DNA of 39,039 bases. Origin: CAZSXS01 sp964611385. GTDB taxonomy: Bacteria; Bacillota; Clostridia; Lachnospirales; CAYPQA01. Position 1 is the first letter of the stretch. Every line of letters begins with the position of its first letter. Made by a program: the position numbers and the translations under genes. Below are positions 22,432-31,573 of this stretch, piece by piece. The stretch is from assembly GCA_964611385.1 (NCBI GenBank), contig CAZSXS010000032.1, positions 1 through 39,039 of the forward strand. Reading direction: 5' to 3'. The notes under the pieces are model-generated. The model had not been told where the DNA came from, made no database searches, and was given only the letters and a program-made list of their open reading frames with translations.

Positions 22432-24924
22432 ATGCAAGCACGATTTACGGAAAAAGCAAGACTTGCCATTGAAAATGCACAGAAGGCTGCTACCGAATTA
22501 AATCATAACAGTGTAGGAACCGAGCATTTATTGATGGGCCTTATGTCCGTCAGTGATGGCGTAGCCGCAAGAGCGCTGAGTGCCCAAAATGTAACCGGTC
22601 GAAATATAGAAGATAAAATATTGGAGTTTCTTGGTGACCAAATGGGCGCTGGGAACGGCCCGCAAGACTTTACTCCCCGTACAAAGCGGGTCTTTGAATT
22701 GAGCGCGCAAGAAGCGATGCGTATGGGTGCGGGATATATCGGCACTGAGCATCTCTTGATTGCCCTTCTTCGGGAGCAAGACAGTATCGCAGTTAAAATC
22801 TTGTTGTCTTTAAATGTAAACCTGCAACAGCTTTATGATGAGATCATGGGTATGTTAGACGGAGGAAAAAGTCAAGCCATGAACCCCATTGATGCCGCAG
22901 CCGCTAGTTTTGCTCAGGCTATGGGCTTCATGCCGCAAAAAAAGGCCACCAATAAAAATCAGAGAAGCAATACCCCGACCTTGGATAATTTCAGCCGAGA
23001 CTTTACCAAGATGGCTTCCGAAGGAAAGTTTGACCCCATTATCGGACGCGAGCGGGAAATCGAGCGAGTTATCCAAATTTTAAGTCGCCGTACCAAAAAC
23101 AATCCCTGTCTGGTAGGTGATCCCGGAGTCGGTAAAACCGCCATTGCAGAAGGCCTGGCACAAAAAATAGTTGAAGGGGCGGTTCCAGAGCTTTTAAAAG
23201 ATAAGCGCGTGGTTTGCTTAGATCTATCCGCCATGATAGCCGGTAGCAAATATCGGGGCGAATTTGAGGAACGTATTAAACGGGTAATGAACGAGGTCAA
23301 AGCCTCCAGCAACGTTATTTTGTTTATTGATGAGCTTCACACCATCATCGGAGCCGGTTCTGCCGAAGGCACCATGGATGCAGCCAACATCTTAAAGCCT
23401 GCACTATCCAGGGGTGAGATGCAGGTAATCGGCGCTACCACTATGAATGAGTATCGAAAATATATTGAAAAAGATGCTGCTTTGGAACGTCGCTTCCAGC
23501 CCGTAAAGGTTGAGGAGCCCAACGAAGATGAATCTATTCTGATTTTGAAGGGCATACGGGATAAGTACGAAGCCCACCATAACGTAAGGATTACAGATTC
23601 AGCCATCGAAGCTGCGGTAAAGCTTTCTTCTCGGTATATCGCCGATCGTTTTCTACCTGACAAGGCCATAGACCTGCTGGACGAAGCGTCTTCCAAGGTA
23701 AGGCTGCGCAATTATACAGCCCCGCCCAACATCAAAAACCTGGAGAAAAAGCTTTCAGAACTGGAAAAGGAAAAGGAAGCAGCGATCAAAACGGAAGAAT
23801 TTGAAAAGGCGGGCATGATCAAGGTACAGCAAAATCAGATCAAGGCCCAATTGGAGCATGAAAAGAGCCAATGGCAAACAGACAACACCAAAACCGACCA
23901 GGTAGTTGACGATGAAGAAATCGCCGGAATCGTAGCCGGTTGGACAGGCGTACCCGTGCAAAAGGTGCGGGAGGAAGAAACCAAGCGTTTGATGAACATG
24001 GAAGAAATCCTCCATCAGCGCATTGTCGGTCAAAACGATGCAGTCAGCTCTGTATCAAAGGCCATCCGGCGCGGCCGAGTTGGCTTAAAAAATCCGAAGC
24101 GTCCTGTTGGTTCTTTTCTCTTCTTAGGCCCCACTGGTGTTGGTAAGACGGAGCTTTCAAGAGCTTTAGCAGAGATTTTATTCGGCAACGAGGAGAGCAT
24201 CATTCGGGTTGACATGTCCGAATATATGGAAAAGCACAGCGTTTCTAAAATGATCGGTTCCCCTCCAGGCTATGTAGGCTATGACGAGGGTGGTCAGCTC
24301 AGCGAAAAGATCCGGCGCAAGCCTTACTCTGTCGTTCTCTTTGATGAAATTGAAAAGGCACACCCAGATGTATTTAATGTGCTCTTACAGGTTTTAGAGG
24401 ACGGGCATATCACTGATGCTCAGGGGCGCAAGGTCAGCTTTAAAAACACTGTGATTATCATGACCTCCAATGCGGGAGCAAGAAACATTATCTCCCCTAA
24501 ACGACTGGGCTTTACCTCCAAGGAAGACGCCGAACGGGATTACGAGGCGATGAAAAAGGGTGTTATGGACGAGGTAAAACAAATTTTCCGTCCAGAGTTC
24601 TTGAACCGCATTGATGACATCATCGTATTCCACCCGCACAGCAAGGAAAACATCAACCAAATTGTGACCTTAATGCTGAAAGAAGTAGAAGAGCGTGTGG
24701 CTAAGAACATGGACATCAGCATTTCTGCCACTCCAGCCGCAATTGAACATCTGGCCGAGGAAGGCTTTGATGTCGCTTACGGTGCAAGACCTTTACGTCG
24801 TGCCATCCAGACCAAGGTAGAGGATGTGCTGGCTGAAAAAGTATTGGAAGGTAAAATCCGAGAAGGCCACAAGGTTTTAATTGATTTCAAGGACAATGCA
24901 ATGAGCATAAACTCAGTTTCTTAA
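22432..24924 (+). CDS. clpC: AAA+ unfoldase ClpC
   Basis: Hexameric ATPase that unfolds substrates for ClpP, including arginine-phosphorylated proteins. 830 residues. The Clp-N double repeat is at 1-145 (ARLAIENAQKAATELNHNSVGTEHLLMGL). AAA-1 has Walker A GDPGVGKT at 229-236 and Walker B ILFIDELHT. The ClpC-specific middle/UVR region is at about 434-470 (LEKEKEAAIKTEEFEKAGMIK). AAA-2 has Walker A GPTGVGKTEL near 566 and the ClpP-interaction and D2 C-terminal regions follow. GGAGG lies six bases before the ATG. The last residues (about SINSVS) and the stop codon lie in an F1 repeat, so the natural C-terminus has been replaced. Confidence 0.96.
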   Translation: MQARFTEKARLAIENAQKAATELNHNSVGTEHLLMGLMSVSDGVAARALSAQNVTGRNIEDKILEFLGDQMGAGNGPQDFTPRTKRVFELSAQEAMRMGAGYIGTEHLLIALLREQDSIAVKILLSLNVNLQQLYDEIMGMLDGGKSQAMNPIDAAAASFAQAMGFMPQKKATNKNQRSNTPTLDNFSRDFTKMASEGKFDPIIGREREIERVIQILSRRTKNNPCLVGDPGVGKTAIAEGLAQKIVEGAVPELLKDKRVVCLDLSAMIAGSKYRGEFEERIKRVMNEVKASSNVILFIDELHTIIGAGSAEGTMDAANILKPALSRGEMQVIGATTMNEYRKYIEKDAALERRFQPVKVEEPNEDESILILKGIRDKYEAHHNVRITDSAIEAAVKLSSRYIADRFLPDKAIDLLDEASSKVRLRNYTAPPNIKNLEKKLSELEKEKEAAIKTEEFEKAGMIKVQQNQIKAQLEHEKSQWQTDNTKTDQVVDDEEIAGIVAGWTGVPVQKVREEETKRLMNMEEILHQRIVGQNDAVSSVSKAIRRGRVGLKNPKRPVGSFLFLGPTGVGKTELSRALAEILFGNEESIIRVDMSEYMEKHSVSKMIGSPPGYVGYDEGGQLSEKIRRKPYSVVLFDEIEKAHPDVFNVLLQVLEDGHITDAQGRKVSFKNTVIIMTSNAGARNIISPKRLGFTSKEDAERDYEAMKKGVMDEVKQIFRPEFLNRIDDIIVFHPHSKENINQIVTLMLKEVEERVAKNMDISISATPAAIEHLAEEGFDVAYGARPLRRAIQTKVEDVLAEKVLEGKIREGHKVLIDFKDNAMSINSVS

Positions 24925-25001
24925 ACCTTTAATCAAGCCGCCACCATTCAGCTATTGTTTTGGGTAGCAACTTTGCAAAGCGGCACGTTACTGAGTATAG
25001 A
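24905..25001 (-). repeat. F1 repeat overlapping the 3' end of clpC
   Basis: AAACTCAGTTTCTTAAACC opens the element and ACGTTACTGAGTATAG closes it, with AAGCCGCC and TTTGCAAAGCGG inside. The TAA of clpC (24922-24924) belongs to the conserved TCTTAAAC of the repeat end. Confidence 0.8.
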
Positions 25002-25020
25002 ATAGATTTAACCCCCAAAA

Positions 25021-25061
25021 ACACCAAGCGGAGCTTTACGCTCTATGCTTGGTGTTTTTTT
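25021..25061 (+). terminator. Intrinsic terminator of the mcsA-mcsB-clpC operon
   Basis: ACACCAAGC (25021-25029) pairs with GCTTGGTGT (25047-25055) and is followed by a run of T. Confidence 0.85.
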
Positions 25062-25160
25062 GTTGCCCATTCGAAGCCCAATAGCCAATTTTTGTAATTA
25101 ATAAAATATAGTAAATATAGCCATAATAGGAAAGGAAAACTCAATAAGGAGGACATGTGA

Positions 25161-25619
25161 ATGCGATCTGTAATAAAAATATCAGCCCTTGGCCTTTGCC
25201 TGACACTGACGCTGACAGCCTGTGGCCAGATGAAACAAGTCTCTGAGAAGGCAGGAGCCAGAGTTAGCTTTAAGAAGGTCGATAAGAAGGACAAGGGAAC
25301 AAGCCTTGCCTCAGATAAGAATGAACAGGAGAAAAAACTTTGTGACCTGCTAGGGAGATTGGAGCAGGTCGAAAAGGTGAACGTCCTTATCTCTACGGAT
25401 ATTGCTATTGTAGGTGCCACCCTTCGAAAGGATTTGAAGGAGGCGGATATCCTACGCCTGAAGAAAAAAATTGAAGAGCTGATCCTTCGTGAAGAGCCCG
25501 AGATCAAACGAGTAGCCGTCACGACCTCAGAGGAAATGTTCAAACGAATTGAGAAAATATCGAAGCCTGAGGAGAAGGGCGAAGAAGAAATTATCGGCGA
25601 GCTTACTCCAATTTTATAG
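25161..25619 (+). CDS. YhcN/YlaJ-family spore lipoprotein
   Basis: A 152-residue lipoprotein. The signal peptide ends in the lipobox LTAC with Cys21. The C-terminal ~90 residues match the YhcN/YlaJ-type domain: LEQVEKVNVLISTDIAIVGATL, then LKKKIEELILREEPEIKRVAVTTSEEMFKRIEKI. In Bacillus such proteins are made in the forespore and found in the inner spore membrane (family knowledge). The linker at residues 30-55 is lysine/aspartate-rich. AGGAGG precedes the ATG at eight bases. No sporulation-sigma promoter was recognised with confidence. Confidence 0.8.
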   Translation: MRSVIKISALGLCLTLTLTACGQMKQVSEKAGARVSFKKVDKKDKGTSLASDKNEQEKKLCDLLGRLEQVEKVNVLISTDIAIVGATLRKDLKEADILRLKKKIEELILREEPEIKRVAVTTSEEMFKRIEKISKPEEKGEEEIIGELTPIL

Positions 25620-25672
25620 AGGTTTTGTCCTGAAAGGGTACACAAAACGTTTAAAATTAAAAAATATAGTTA

Positions 25673-25701
25673 TTGTAAAATTGGACTTGATTAGGTATAA
25701 T
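25673..25701 (+). promoter_or_regulatory. Sigma-A promoter of ctpA
   Basis: TTGTAA (25673-25678), 17 bases and TATAAT (25696-25701), about 60 bases before the ctpA start; probably also serves mbl and the rod genes. Confidence 0.6.
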
Positions 25702-25763
25702 AGACCAAATTGGATAATAATATGGTATAAAACTAGAATTACCATGATGAGGGAGTGTTTATT

Positions 25764-26978
25764 TTGAAAAACCAGAAATTTATGCTGGGTGTACTTGTAG
25801 GTGTCGTAACAATTTTAGTCCTAAACGCCGTTTTAGTTTATGTCAGACCCATCTTACCTGGTACCAACATCTTTGCCTCCAGTTTGTCAAGTCCAATCAA
25901 AGCCACCAGTATTGAACGCAAAAGAAATGAAATTTTCTCACTACTGGACAAATACTATGTCAACGAGTATGATGAGGAAATTTGTAACGAATCCATGTTT
26001 GCGGGTATGGTTTATGGCGTAGGCGATCCTTATACTTCCTACATGGATAAGGCTACACTGACCAAATTCATGGAGCAGACGGAAGGTACATATGCCGGTA
26101 TTGGTGTTGTTGTATCCGTAGATGTGAAGGATAACCGTATTATCGCCATCACGCCCTATGAAGGAGCCCCCGGTGCAAAGGCTGGTATTTTGCCCGGCGA
26201 TAAGTTTATCAAGGTTAACGGCGAGGAAGTAACCGGAGACGGCCTGGATAAAGCAGTTTCTATGATGAAGGGGACACCTGGTACCTCCGTAAACGTTACC
26301 ATTTACCGCGAAAGTGAAGGCCGTACCTTTGATGTGGATATTGTACGGGAACAGATTAATATACCTACCGTTTCTCACAAAATGTACGATGGGGATATCG
26401 GGTATATCCGCATCACCAATTTTGAACGGGTAACGTATGATCAATTTGTCTTGGCCTATAATGACTTAAACAACAGAAAAATGAAGGGTCTGATTATCGA
26501 CCTTCGGAATAATCCTGGCGGTCTTTTAGACGTGGTAACCAATATTACAGACTTGCTGGTGCCTGAAGGGTATATTGTGTACACAGAAGACAAGGCCGGA
26601 AACAAGAGCTATACCTATTCGGATACGAACCGTATTAACGTTCCCTTAGTGCTTTTGGTCAACGAAAACAGTGCCAGCGCTTCGGAAGTTTTATCCGGTG
26701 CAGTGAAAGATATGGGAGTAGGCGAAATGGTAGGAACCACCACTTTCGGTAAAGGCCTTGTTCAAAATCTTTTCCAACTCAACGACGGCAGCGCTTTAAA
26801 GATTACCGTAGCCAAATATTACACCCCCAGTGGTGTCTGCATTGACGGAACCGGTATTGAACCGAATTATGTCGTTGAAATGCCTGTTGAATTATCTGTC
26901 AAAATAAGCTCCCTCACCTTGGAAGAAGATGTTCAGCTTCAAAAGGCTTTGGAAGTTGTTCATTCTAAAATAAAATAA
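25764..26978 (+). CDS. ctpA: C-terminal processing peptidase (S41 family)
   Basis: Membrane-anchored serine protease acting outside the cytoplasm on unstructured C-termini. 404 residues. A single N-terminal membrane helix is at about 5-28. The PDZ domain lies at about 105-195 (TYAGIGVVVSVDVKDNRIIAI, ILPGDKFIKVNGEEV). The S41 domain has the Ser-Lys dyad Ser305 (NENSASASE) and Lys330 (TTFGKGLVQ). The start is the TTG at 25764, with GGGAG upstream; a GTG at 25755 overlaps that site. It precedes mbl by 47 bases. In spore formers related enzymes process SpoIVFB regulators, but this location near rod genes suggests envelope work. Confidence 0.92.
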   Translation: MKNQKFMLGVLVGVVTILVLNAVLVYVRPILPGTNIFASSLSSPIKATSIERKRNEIFSLLDKYYVNEYDEEICNESMFAGMVYGVGDPYTSYMDKATLTKFMEQTEGTYAGIGVVVSVDVKDNRIIAITPYEGAPGAKAGILPGDKFIKVNGEEVTGDGLDKAVSMMKGTPGTSVNVTIYRESEGRTFDVDIVREQINIPTVSHKMYDGDIGYIRITNFERVTYDQFVLAYNDLNNRKMKGLIIDLRNNPGGLLDVVTNITDLLVPEGYIVYTEDKAGNKSYTYSDTNRINVPLVLLVNENSASASEVLSGAVKDMGVGEMVGTTTFGKGLVQNLFQLNDGSALKITVAKYYTPSGVCIDGTGIEPNYVVEMPVELSVKISSLTLEEDVQLQKALEVVHSKIK

Positions 26979-27025
26979 TGTAAACATTTTGAAGCCAGTA
27001 ACCGATACACTAAAGGAGATTGAAA

Positions 27026-28060
27026 ATGTTTGGTACCGATATCGGCATAGACTTGGGAACCTCCAGTGTCTTGATTTATATTAAAGGTCAGGGCATCGTA
27101 CTGAAGGAACCCTCCGTGGTTGCCATTGATAAAAACACCAATAACTTGCTGGCCATCGGAGAGGAAGCCCGGAATATGTTGGGTAGAACTCCGGGAAACA
27201 TTATCGCCATCCGGCCTTTACGGCAGGGTGTTATTTCCGACTATGATATAACCGAAAAAATGCTTAAGTTTTTTATTCAAAAAGTGATCAGTAGTAACTT
27301 TTTACTAAAAAGAAAGCCTTGCATCGCCGTTTGCGTCCCTTCCGGAGTCACGGAAGTGGAACGAAGAGCGGTTGAAAATGCGACAAAACAGGCAGGAGCC
27401 AGGCAAGTTTACGTTATAGAAGAGCCTATTGCAGCTGCCATTGGTGCAGGCATTGATATTTCGAGAGCCTGCGGAAGTATGGTGGTGGATATTGGCGGCG
27501 GAACCACAGATATTGCGGTCATTTCTTTGGGAGGGACTGTTGTCAGCACCTCCCTCAAAACAGCCGGAGACGACTTTGATGAGGCCATTATTAAATACAT
27601 GCGCAAGAAACATAATGTATTGATCGGTGAACGTTCCGCTGAAGAATTAAAGATCAACATTGGTACTGCTTATGCAAGAACCATCCCCTCCATGATGGAC
27701 ATTCGAGGCAGAAACTTAATTACAGGGCTTCCGAAAACGCTGAGTATCAGTTCTGAAGAAATGATGGAAGCCTTGTATGAGCCCGTTTCCTACATTGTAG
27801 ATGCGGTTCTTTCTGTTTTGGAGACAACCCCCCCTGAGCTTTCGGCAGACATTTCTGACCGGGGAATCGTTATGACCGGCGGAGGAAGCCTCTTATATGG
27901 CTTTAATAAGCTCATTGCCGAAAAAACCGGTATCAATGCCATGGTGGCTGAGGAGCCAATGTCCTGCGTTGCTGTGGGCACGGGCAAATTTATTGAATTT
28001 GTAACCCAACGGGGAGCCCGGGAAAGCAAGGAACTGCACCATATGAAAAAGCAACAGTAA
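27026..28060 (+). CDS. mbl: MreB-family actin homologue (Mbl)
   Basis: Bacterial actin organising sidewall peptidoglycan synthesis. The 344-residue protein has the phosphate-1 loop GTDIGIDLGTSSVLIY, the phosphate-2 loop VVDIGGGTTDIAVI, and the adenosine-binding MTGGGSLLYGF. These define the MreB/Mbl/MreBH group, and the order mbl-flhO-flhP is the Bacillus arrangement, favouring Mbl. The ATG at 27026 has AAAGGAGA six bases upstream; an earlier in-frame TTG is too close to it. The N-terminus (MFGTDIGIDLGTSS) lacks extra leader residues. Confidence 0.92.
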   Translation: MFGTDIGIDLGTSSVLIYIKGQGIVLKEPSVVAIDKNTNNLLAIGEEARNMLGRTPGNIIAIRPLRQGVISDYDITEKMLKFFIQKVISSNFLLKRKPCIAVCVPSGVTEVERRAVENATKQAGARQVYVIEEPIAAAIGAGIDISRACGSMVVDIGGGTTDIAVISLGGTVVSTSLKTAGDDFDEAIIKYMRKKHNVLIGERSAEELKINIGTAYARTIPSMMDIRGRNLITGLPKTLSISSEEMMEALYEPVSYIVDAVLSVLETTPPELSADISDRGIVMTGGGSLLYGFNKLIAEKTGINAMVAEEPMSCVAVGTGKFIEFVTQRGARESKELHHMKKQQ

Positions 28061-28093
28061 TTTTGTATATTTAATATCAACGGAGGAATTGCT

Positions 28094-28864
28094 TTGATCA
28101 GAGGATTATATACGGCAGCATTAGGCATGACCGTCCAAATGCAAAAACTTGACGTTGTTTCTAACAATATAGCCAATGTTTCTACAACTGGATATAAAAA
28201 AGACCAGGTAATTACACGCTCGTTTACGGACGAGATGATTTATCGTATGAACCAACCGACCGACATCATGGGCAGTAAAGAGCTTGGGAAAATGTCAAAA
28301 GGCGTTTATGTGGACACGATCTTTACAAACTATACATCTGGCTCCTTTGCCAAAACGGATGCTCCCTTGGATTTGGCGATTTCCGGTGAAGGCTTCTTTG
28401 TCGTAAGAGAAACCCTTCCAGACGGAACGCAAACCGAACGCTATACCCGAAACGGTTCCTTAAAGCAAAATGCTGATGGAACCTTAATTACCAGCAACGG
28501 ATTCGTAGCTTTAGGTGAAAATGGTGAAATCGTTTTACCTCAAGGCGAAGTCAAAGTGGATAATCGGGGTGCAATTTTTGTAAACGGGGAGTATATTGAC
28601 ACCTTGCGGCTCGTCAGCTTCCAAGATAATCAAACCTTACGGAAGGCTGGAGATTCGGTCTATAACACGACAGCCGAAAGCCAAACCCTCGGTTTTACTG
28701 GGCGAATTGTGCAAGGGTTTTTGGAGAATTCCAATGTAAACTCCGTCAAGGAAATGATAGACATGATTACTGCAACCCGGGTCTATGAAGCCAATCAAAA
28801 GGTTATTACGATCCATGATACAATTTTGGGTCGAGCCGTTACAGATATACCAAGAAAACAGTAA
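28094..28864 (+). CDS. flhO: Flagellar basal-body rod protein FlhO (FlgF-like)
   Basis: Rod/hook-family protein of the flagellar basal body. 256 residues. The N-terminal rod motif is LYTAALGMTVQMQKLDVVSNNIANVSTTGYKKD. The central domain includes GEGFFVVRE and YTRNGSLKQNADGTLITSNGF. The C-terminal helix is SNVNSVKEMIDMITATRVYEANQKVI. The start is TTG at 28094 with GGAGG seven bases upstream. It is cotranscribed with mbl (33-base gap). An F1 repeat separates it from flhP. Confidence 0.92.
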   Translation: MIRGLYTAALGMTVQMQKLDVVSNNIANVSTTGYKKDQVITRSFTDEMIYRMNQPTDIMGSKELGKMSKGVYVDTIFTNYTSGSFAKTDAPLDLAISGEGFFVVRETLPDGTQTERYTRNGSLKQNADGTLITSNGFVALGENGEIVLPQGEVKVDNRGAIFVNGEYIDTLRLVSFQDNQTLRKAGDSVYNTTAESQTLGFTGRIVQGFLENSNVNSVKEMIDMITATRVYEANQKVITIHDTILGRAVTDIPRKQ

Positions 28865-28893
28865 GAAATTAATACCAAAATAGGATAGCCATG

Positions 28894-28995
28894 GATGCTC
28901 AGTCTCTTAAACACTTGCCATACCGCCATCATTTTACCCAGAAATCTAATATTTTGGGCGGTGGCTTTGCAAAGTTGAACGTGACTGAGTATAGC
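28894..28995 (-). repeat. F1 repeat, full-length, between flhO and flhP
   Basis: Opens GATGCTCAGTCTCTTAAACAC, continues TTGCCATACCGCCATC and GGGCGGTGGCTTTGCAAAG, and closes TTGAACGTGACTGAGTATAGC. Base pairing of the halves gives a long hairpin inside the flagellar transcript. Confidence 0.85.
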
Positions 28996-29032
28996 AGGTA
29001 AAACAGCCATGGACTGTTAGGAGGATAATACT

Positions 29033-29860
29033 ATGATGAGGTCATTATGGACAGCCGCCAGCGGCATGTCTGCCCAGCAAACGAATATAGACGTTATTTC
29101 CAATAACTTAGCAAACGTAAATACCAACGGATATAAAAGAGAGCGTGCGGAATTTAAAACCCTACTTTACGATACCATTGCCCGCGCAAGCTTAGACCCG
29201 GCCAACAACGTAAATCGGCCGGTTAATCTTCAGATTGGTCTGGGTGTGCGTCCCATTGCCACCTCCAGGATTTTTACAACAGGAAACATTGAAACCACCG
29301 GAATAAAGACCGACTTTTATATTGAAGGTGAAGGCTTCTTTGCTGTGCGCGATGGACTGCCGGATGCTGACAACAATGTGGCTTATACTAAGGACGGTTC
29401 GTTTAAGTTAAGCATTGGTGAAAACGGCTTGATGCTGGTTACCTCCGAAGGATATCCCGTCTTGAATGTGGACGGCGAAGCTATTATCCTCCCTGCTGAT
29501 GCTTCCTCTGATCGGATTTTTGTCGAAAAGGACGGAACGATCTTATATCCCGATGCCAATAACGTTATGCAGGATTTGGGAATGCGCATGAATGTTGTCC
29601 AGTTCCAAAACCCACAAGGTCTTGAATCCATTGGCAGCAACCTGTTTAAAACTACCTCTGCCTCCGGTGAACCCGTTTTGGAAACTGATGGCGTTAACAA
29701 GCCTAGCAATGTCCGCCAAGGGACCTTAGAAATGTCAAACGTACAGGTTGCCCAAGAAATGGTAAGCCTAATCATTGCGCAAAGAGCCTATGAACTAAAT
29801 TCAAAAGCGATTACCACCTCCGACGAAATGCTTCAACAAGCAAATAACTTGAAGAGATAA
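29033..29860 (+). CDS. flhP: Flagellar basal-body rod protein FlhP (FlgG-like)
   Basis: Distal-rod type protein. 275 residues with LWTAASGMSAQQTNIDVISNNLANVNTNGYKRERAEFKTLLYD, then GEGFFAVRDGLP, YTKDGSFKLSIGENGLMLVTSEGYPVL, and the C-terminal SNVQVAQEMVSLIIAQRAYELNSKAI helix. Length agrees with FlgG/FlhP. AGGAGG lies eight bases before the ATG at 29033; a second ATG follows at once. Confidence 0.93.
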   Translation: MMRSLWTAASGMSAQQTNIDVISNNLANVNTNGYKRERAEFKTLLYDTIARASLDPANNVNRPVNLQIGLGVRPIATSRIFTTGNIETTGIKTDFYIEGEGFFAVRDGLPDADNNVAYTKDGSFKLSIGENGLMLVTSEGYPVLNVDGEAIILPADASSDRIFVEKDGTILYPDANNVMQDLGMRMNVVQFQNPQGLESIGSNLFKTTSASGEPVLETDGVNKPSNVRQGTLEMSNVQVAQEMVSLIIAQRAYELNSKAITTSDEMLQQANNLKR

Positions 29861-29896
29861 CATTGAGGCATAAATTATGCAGAGGGAGGCTATAGC

Positions 29897-30502
29897 ATGA
29901 TATCAGGTGTTATTCCATCTGGTATTTCCGGTGTTTCTGGTATTTCAGGAGTTTCCGGTGTTTCTGGTATTTCTGGTATTAACAGTAGCAGTAATCTAAT
30001 CAGTAGCTACACGTATAAAATACAGGATCAAAAAACTTCAAGCTTTCAGGAAGAATTAGTAAAGGCTGCTGCTGACAAGGATGATAAGGAATTAAAAGAG
30101 GCTTGTCGAGAACTGGAGGCCTACTTTATCCAAACCATGTTTCGAGAAATGCGTAAAACCATAGACACCAAGAACAGCCTGATCCCCAAAAGCCAAGCTC
30201 AAACCATTTTTGAGGACATGCTGGACGAGGAAAACGCCAAACGGCTTTCCTATACTGGTGGCATTGGCTTGGCTACGATGATGTATAAGCAGCTTACCAG
30301 AGAAAGAAATAGCATTTCCCCTGAGGATGCTTTTGGAAATGGTTCCGCTTCTGGCAATTTAGGTGGAACAGGCGCTGCTGTATCTAATCGTTTAGACGTG
30401 ATGGAAGAGACGGTTGCTACTTTATCTGGTAGTTTAAACGGAACAAGTAATCTTAGCAGCCAGAATGAGACGACTTTCGAAGATGATGGTGGTTCTCAAT
30501 GA
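29897..30502 (+). CDS. FlgJ-like rod-binding protein with ISGVSG tandem repeats
   Basis: A 201-residue protein. Residues ~70-140 (KELKEACRELEAYFIQTMFREMRKTIDTKN, IFEDMLDEENAKRLSYTGGIGLATMMYKQL) match the FlgJ N-terminal rod-capping domain, which assembles the flagellar rod. There is no muramidase domain. The N-terminus is an unusual low-complexity stretch built from the tri-peptides GIS and GVS (residues 7-27), mirrored in the DNA as ggtatttc/ggtgtttc repeats that could slip during replication. The C-terminal 60 residues are Ser/Gly/Asn-rich. GGGAGG precedes the ATG. The stop overlaps the holA start (ATGA). Confidence 0.85.
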   Translation: MISGVIPSGISGVSGISGVSGVSGISGINSSSNLISSYTYKIQDQKTSSFQEELVKAAADKDDKELKEACRELEAYFIQTMFREMRKTIDTKNSLIPKSQAQTIFEDMLDEENAKRLSYTGGIGLATMMYKQLTRERNSISPEDAFGNGSASGNLGGTGAAVSNRLDVMEETVATLSGSLNGTSNLSSQNETTFEDDGGSQ

Positions 30503-31491
30503 AGGAAGTTAAAAACGACATTAAACTTGGAAAACTAAAAAGCCTTTATCTATTTTTTGGTGAAGAAGTTACCCTCATTCATCATTACCTGAACTTGATT
30601 CGAGACAAATTCTTCACCAAGGATTCAGAAATGATGAACGTGAATATATTAGAGGGGAAAGTGGACATCAATACCGTGATTGACCTGTCCTCTACCCTCC
30701 CTTTTTTGTGGGAAAGGCGCTTAGTCATTTTAAAAGACAGCGGCCTTTTTTCTTTGGGTCGAAAAGACGATACGGAAAAAATCACTGAGTTTGTTAAAAA
30801 AGGCTTCGAGCCAACTACCCTTATTTTTGTGGAATCAGAGGTGGACAAGCGGAACAAGCTTTACAAACGGGTTAATGAGCTTGGGCATTGTGCGGAGTTT
30901 AAACCTTTGAGCGAGACAGAGCTTACGGACTGGATTGTAAAGGCTTTTGCTAGAAGGGAAAGGCAGATATCTTCTCCTACCGCTCTTCATTTGATCCGAA
31001 GCACCTCTAGGGACATGAAAGCCCTGACAACAGAAATTGAAAAGCTGACAGACTACACAGTCGAGAAAAAAGTGGTAAGTCAGGAAGACATTGATTTACT
31101 CTGCCCTAAGTCTCTGGAGCTAAACATCTTTGTCCTTGTGGACGCCGTATCCAAAAAGCAAACCCAAAAGGCTCTGGAGATTTACTCGAACATGCTTCTA
31201 ATGAAAGAGCAGCCCTTGATGATCTTGGGTATGATCGCCAGGCAGTTTCGAATTTTATTGCAAACCTTGACACTGTCTCAAAAAAATCATTCAAGCGCCG
31301 AGATTGCTTCCATGCTTTCTATGCAAAGCTTTATTGTTTCAAGCAGTTTGAAGTTGCTGTCTGCCGGACAAACGCCGGAGCAACTTATCACAGCCCTTGA
31401 GGCTTGCTTGGAAGCAGACATCGCTGTAAAAACAGGCCTTATGAGCGATCGGTTGGCGGTAGAGTTGTTGATTGTGAAGTGCGCTGGGTAA
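30499..31491 (+). CDS. holA: DNA polymerase III delta subunit
   Basis: Clamp-loader subunit that opens the sliding clamp. 330 residues. The N-terminal region is LKSLYLFFGEEVTLIHHYLNLIRDKF, followed by the family segments WERRLVILKDSGLF, FKPLSETELTDWIVKAFARRERQI and the C-terminal collar part MILGMIARQFRILLQTLTLSQ. The start overlaps the flgJ-like stop by four bases with a weak ribosome-binding site (GGTGG), suggesting reinitiation. A perfect terminator follows about 80 bases later. rpsT, often next to holA in Firmicutes, is not present. Confidence 0.92.
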   Translation: MKEVKNDIKLGKLKSLYLFFGEEVTLIHHYLNLIRDKFFTKDSEMMNVNILEGKVDINTVIDLSSTLPFLWERRLVILKDSGLFSLGRKDDTEKITEFVKKGFEPTTLIFVESEVDKRNKLYKRVNELGHCAEFKPLSETELTDWIVKAFARRERQISSPTALHLIRSTSRDMKALTTEIEKLTDYTVEKKVVSQEDIDLLCPKSLELNIFVLVDAVSKKQTQKALEIYSNMLLMKEQPLMILGMIARQFRILLQTLTLSQKNHSSAEIASMLSMQSFIVSSSLKLLSAGQTPEQLITALEACLEADIAVKTGLMSDRLAVELLIVKCAG

Positions 31492-31573
31492 AAGGCAATG
31501 AAGAAGTTAAGGTCTTGCAGGTTGGAAACTTTGGAAGCTGGAAACTTTGGTATACAAAGACGAAAAAGATATT

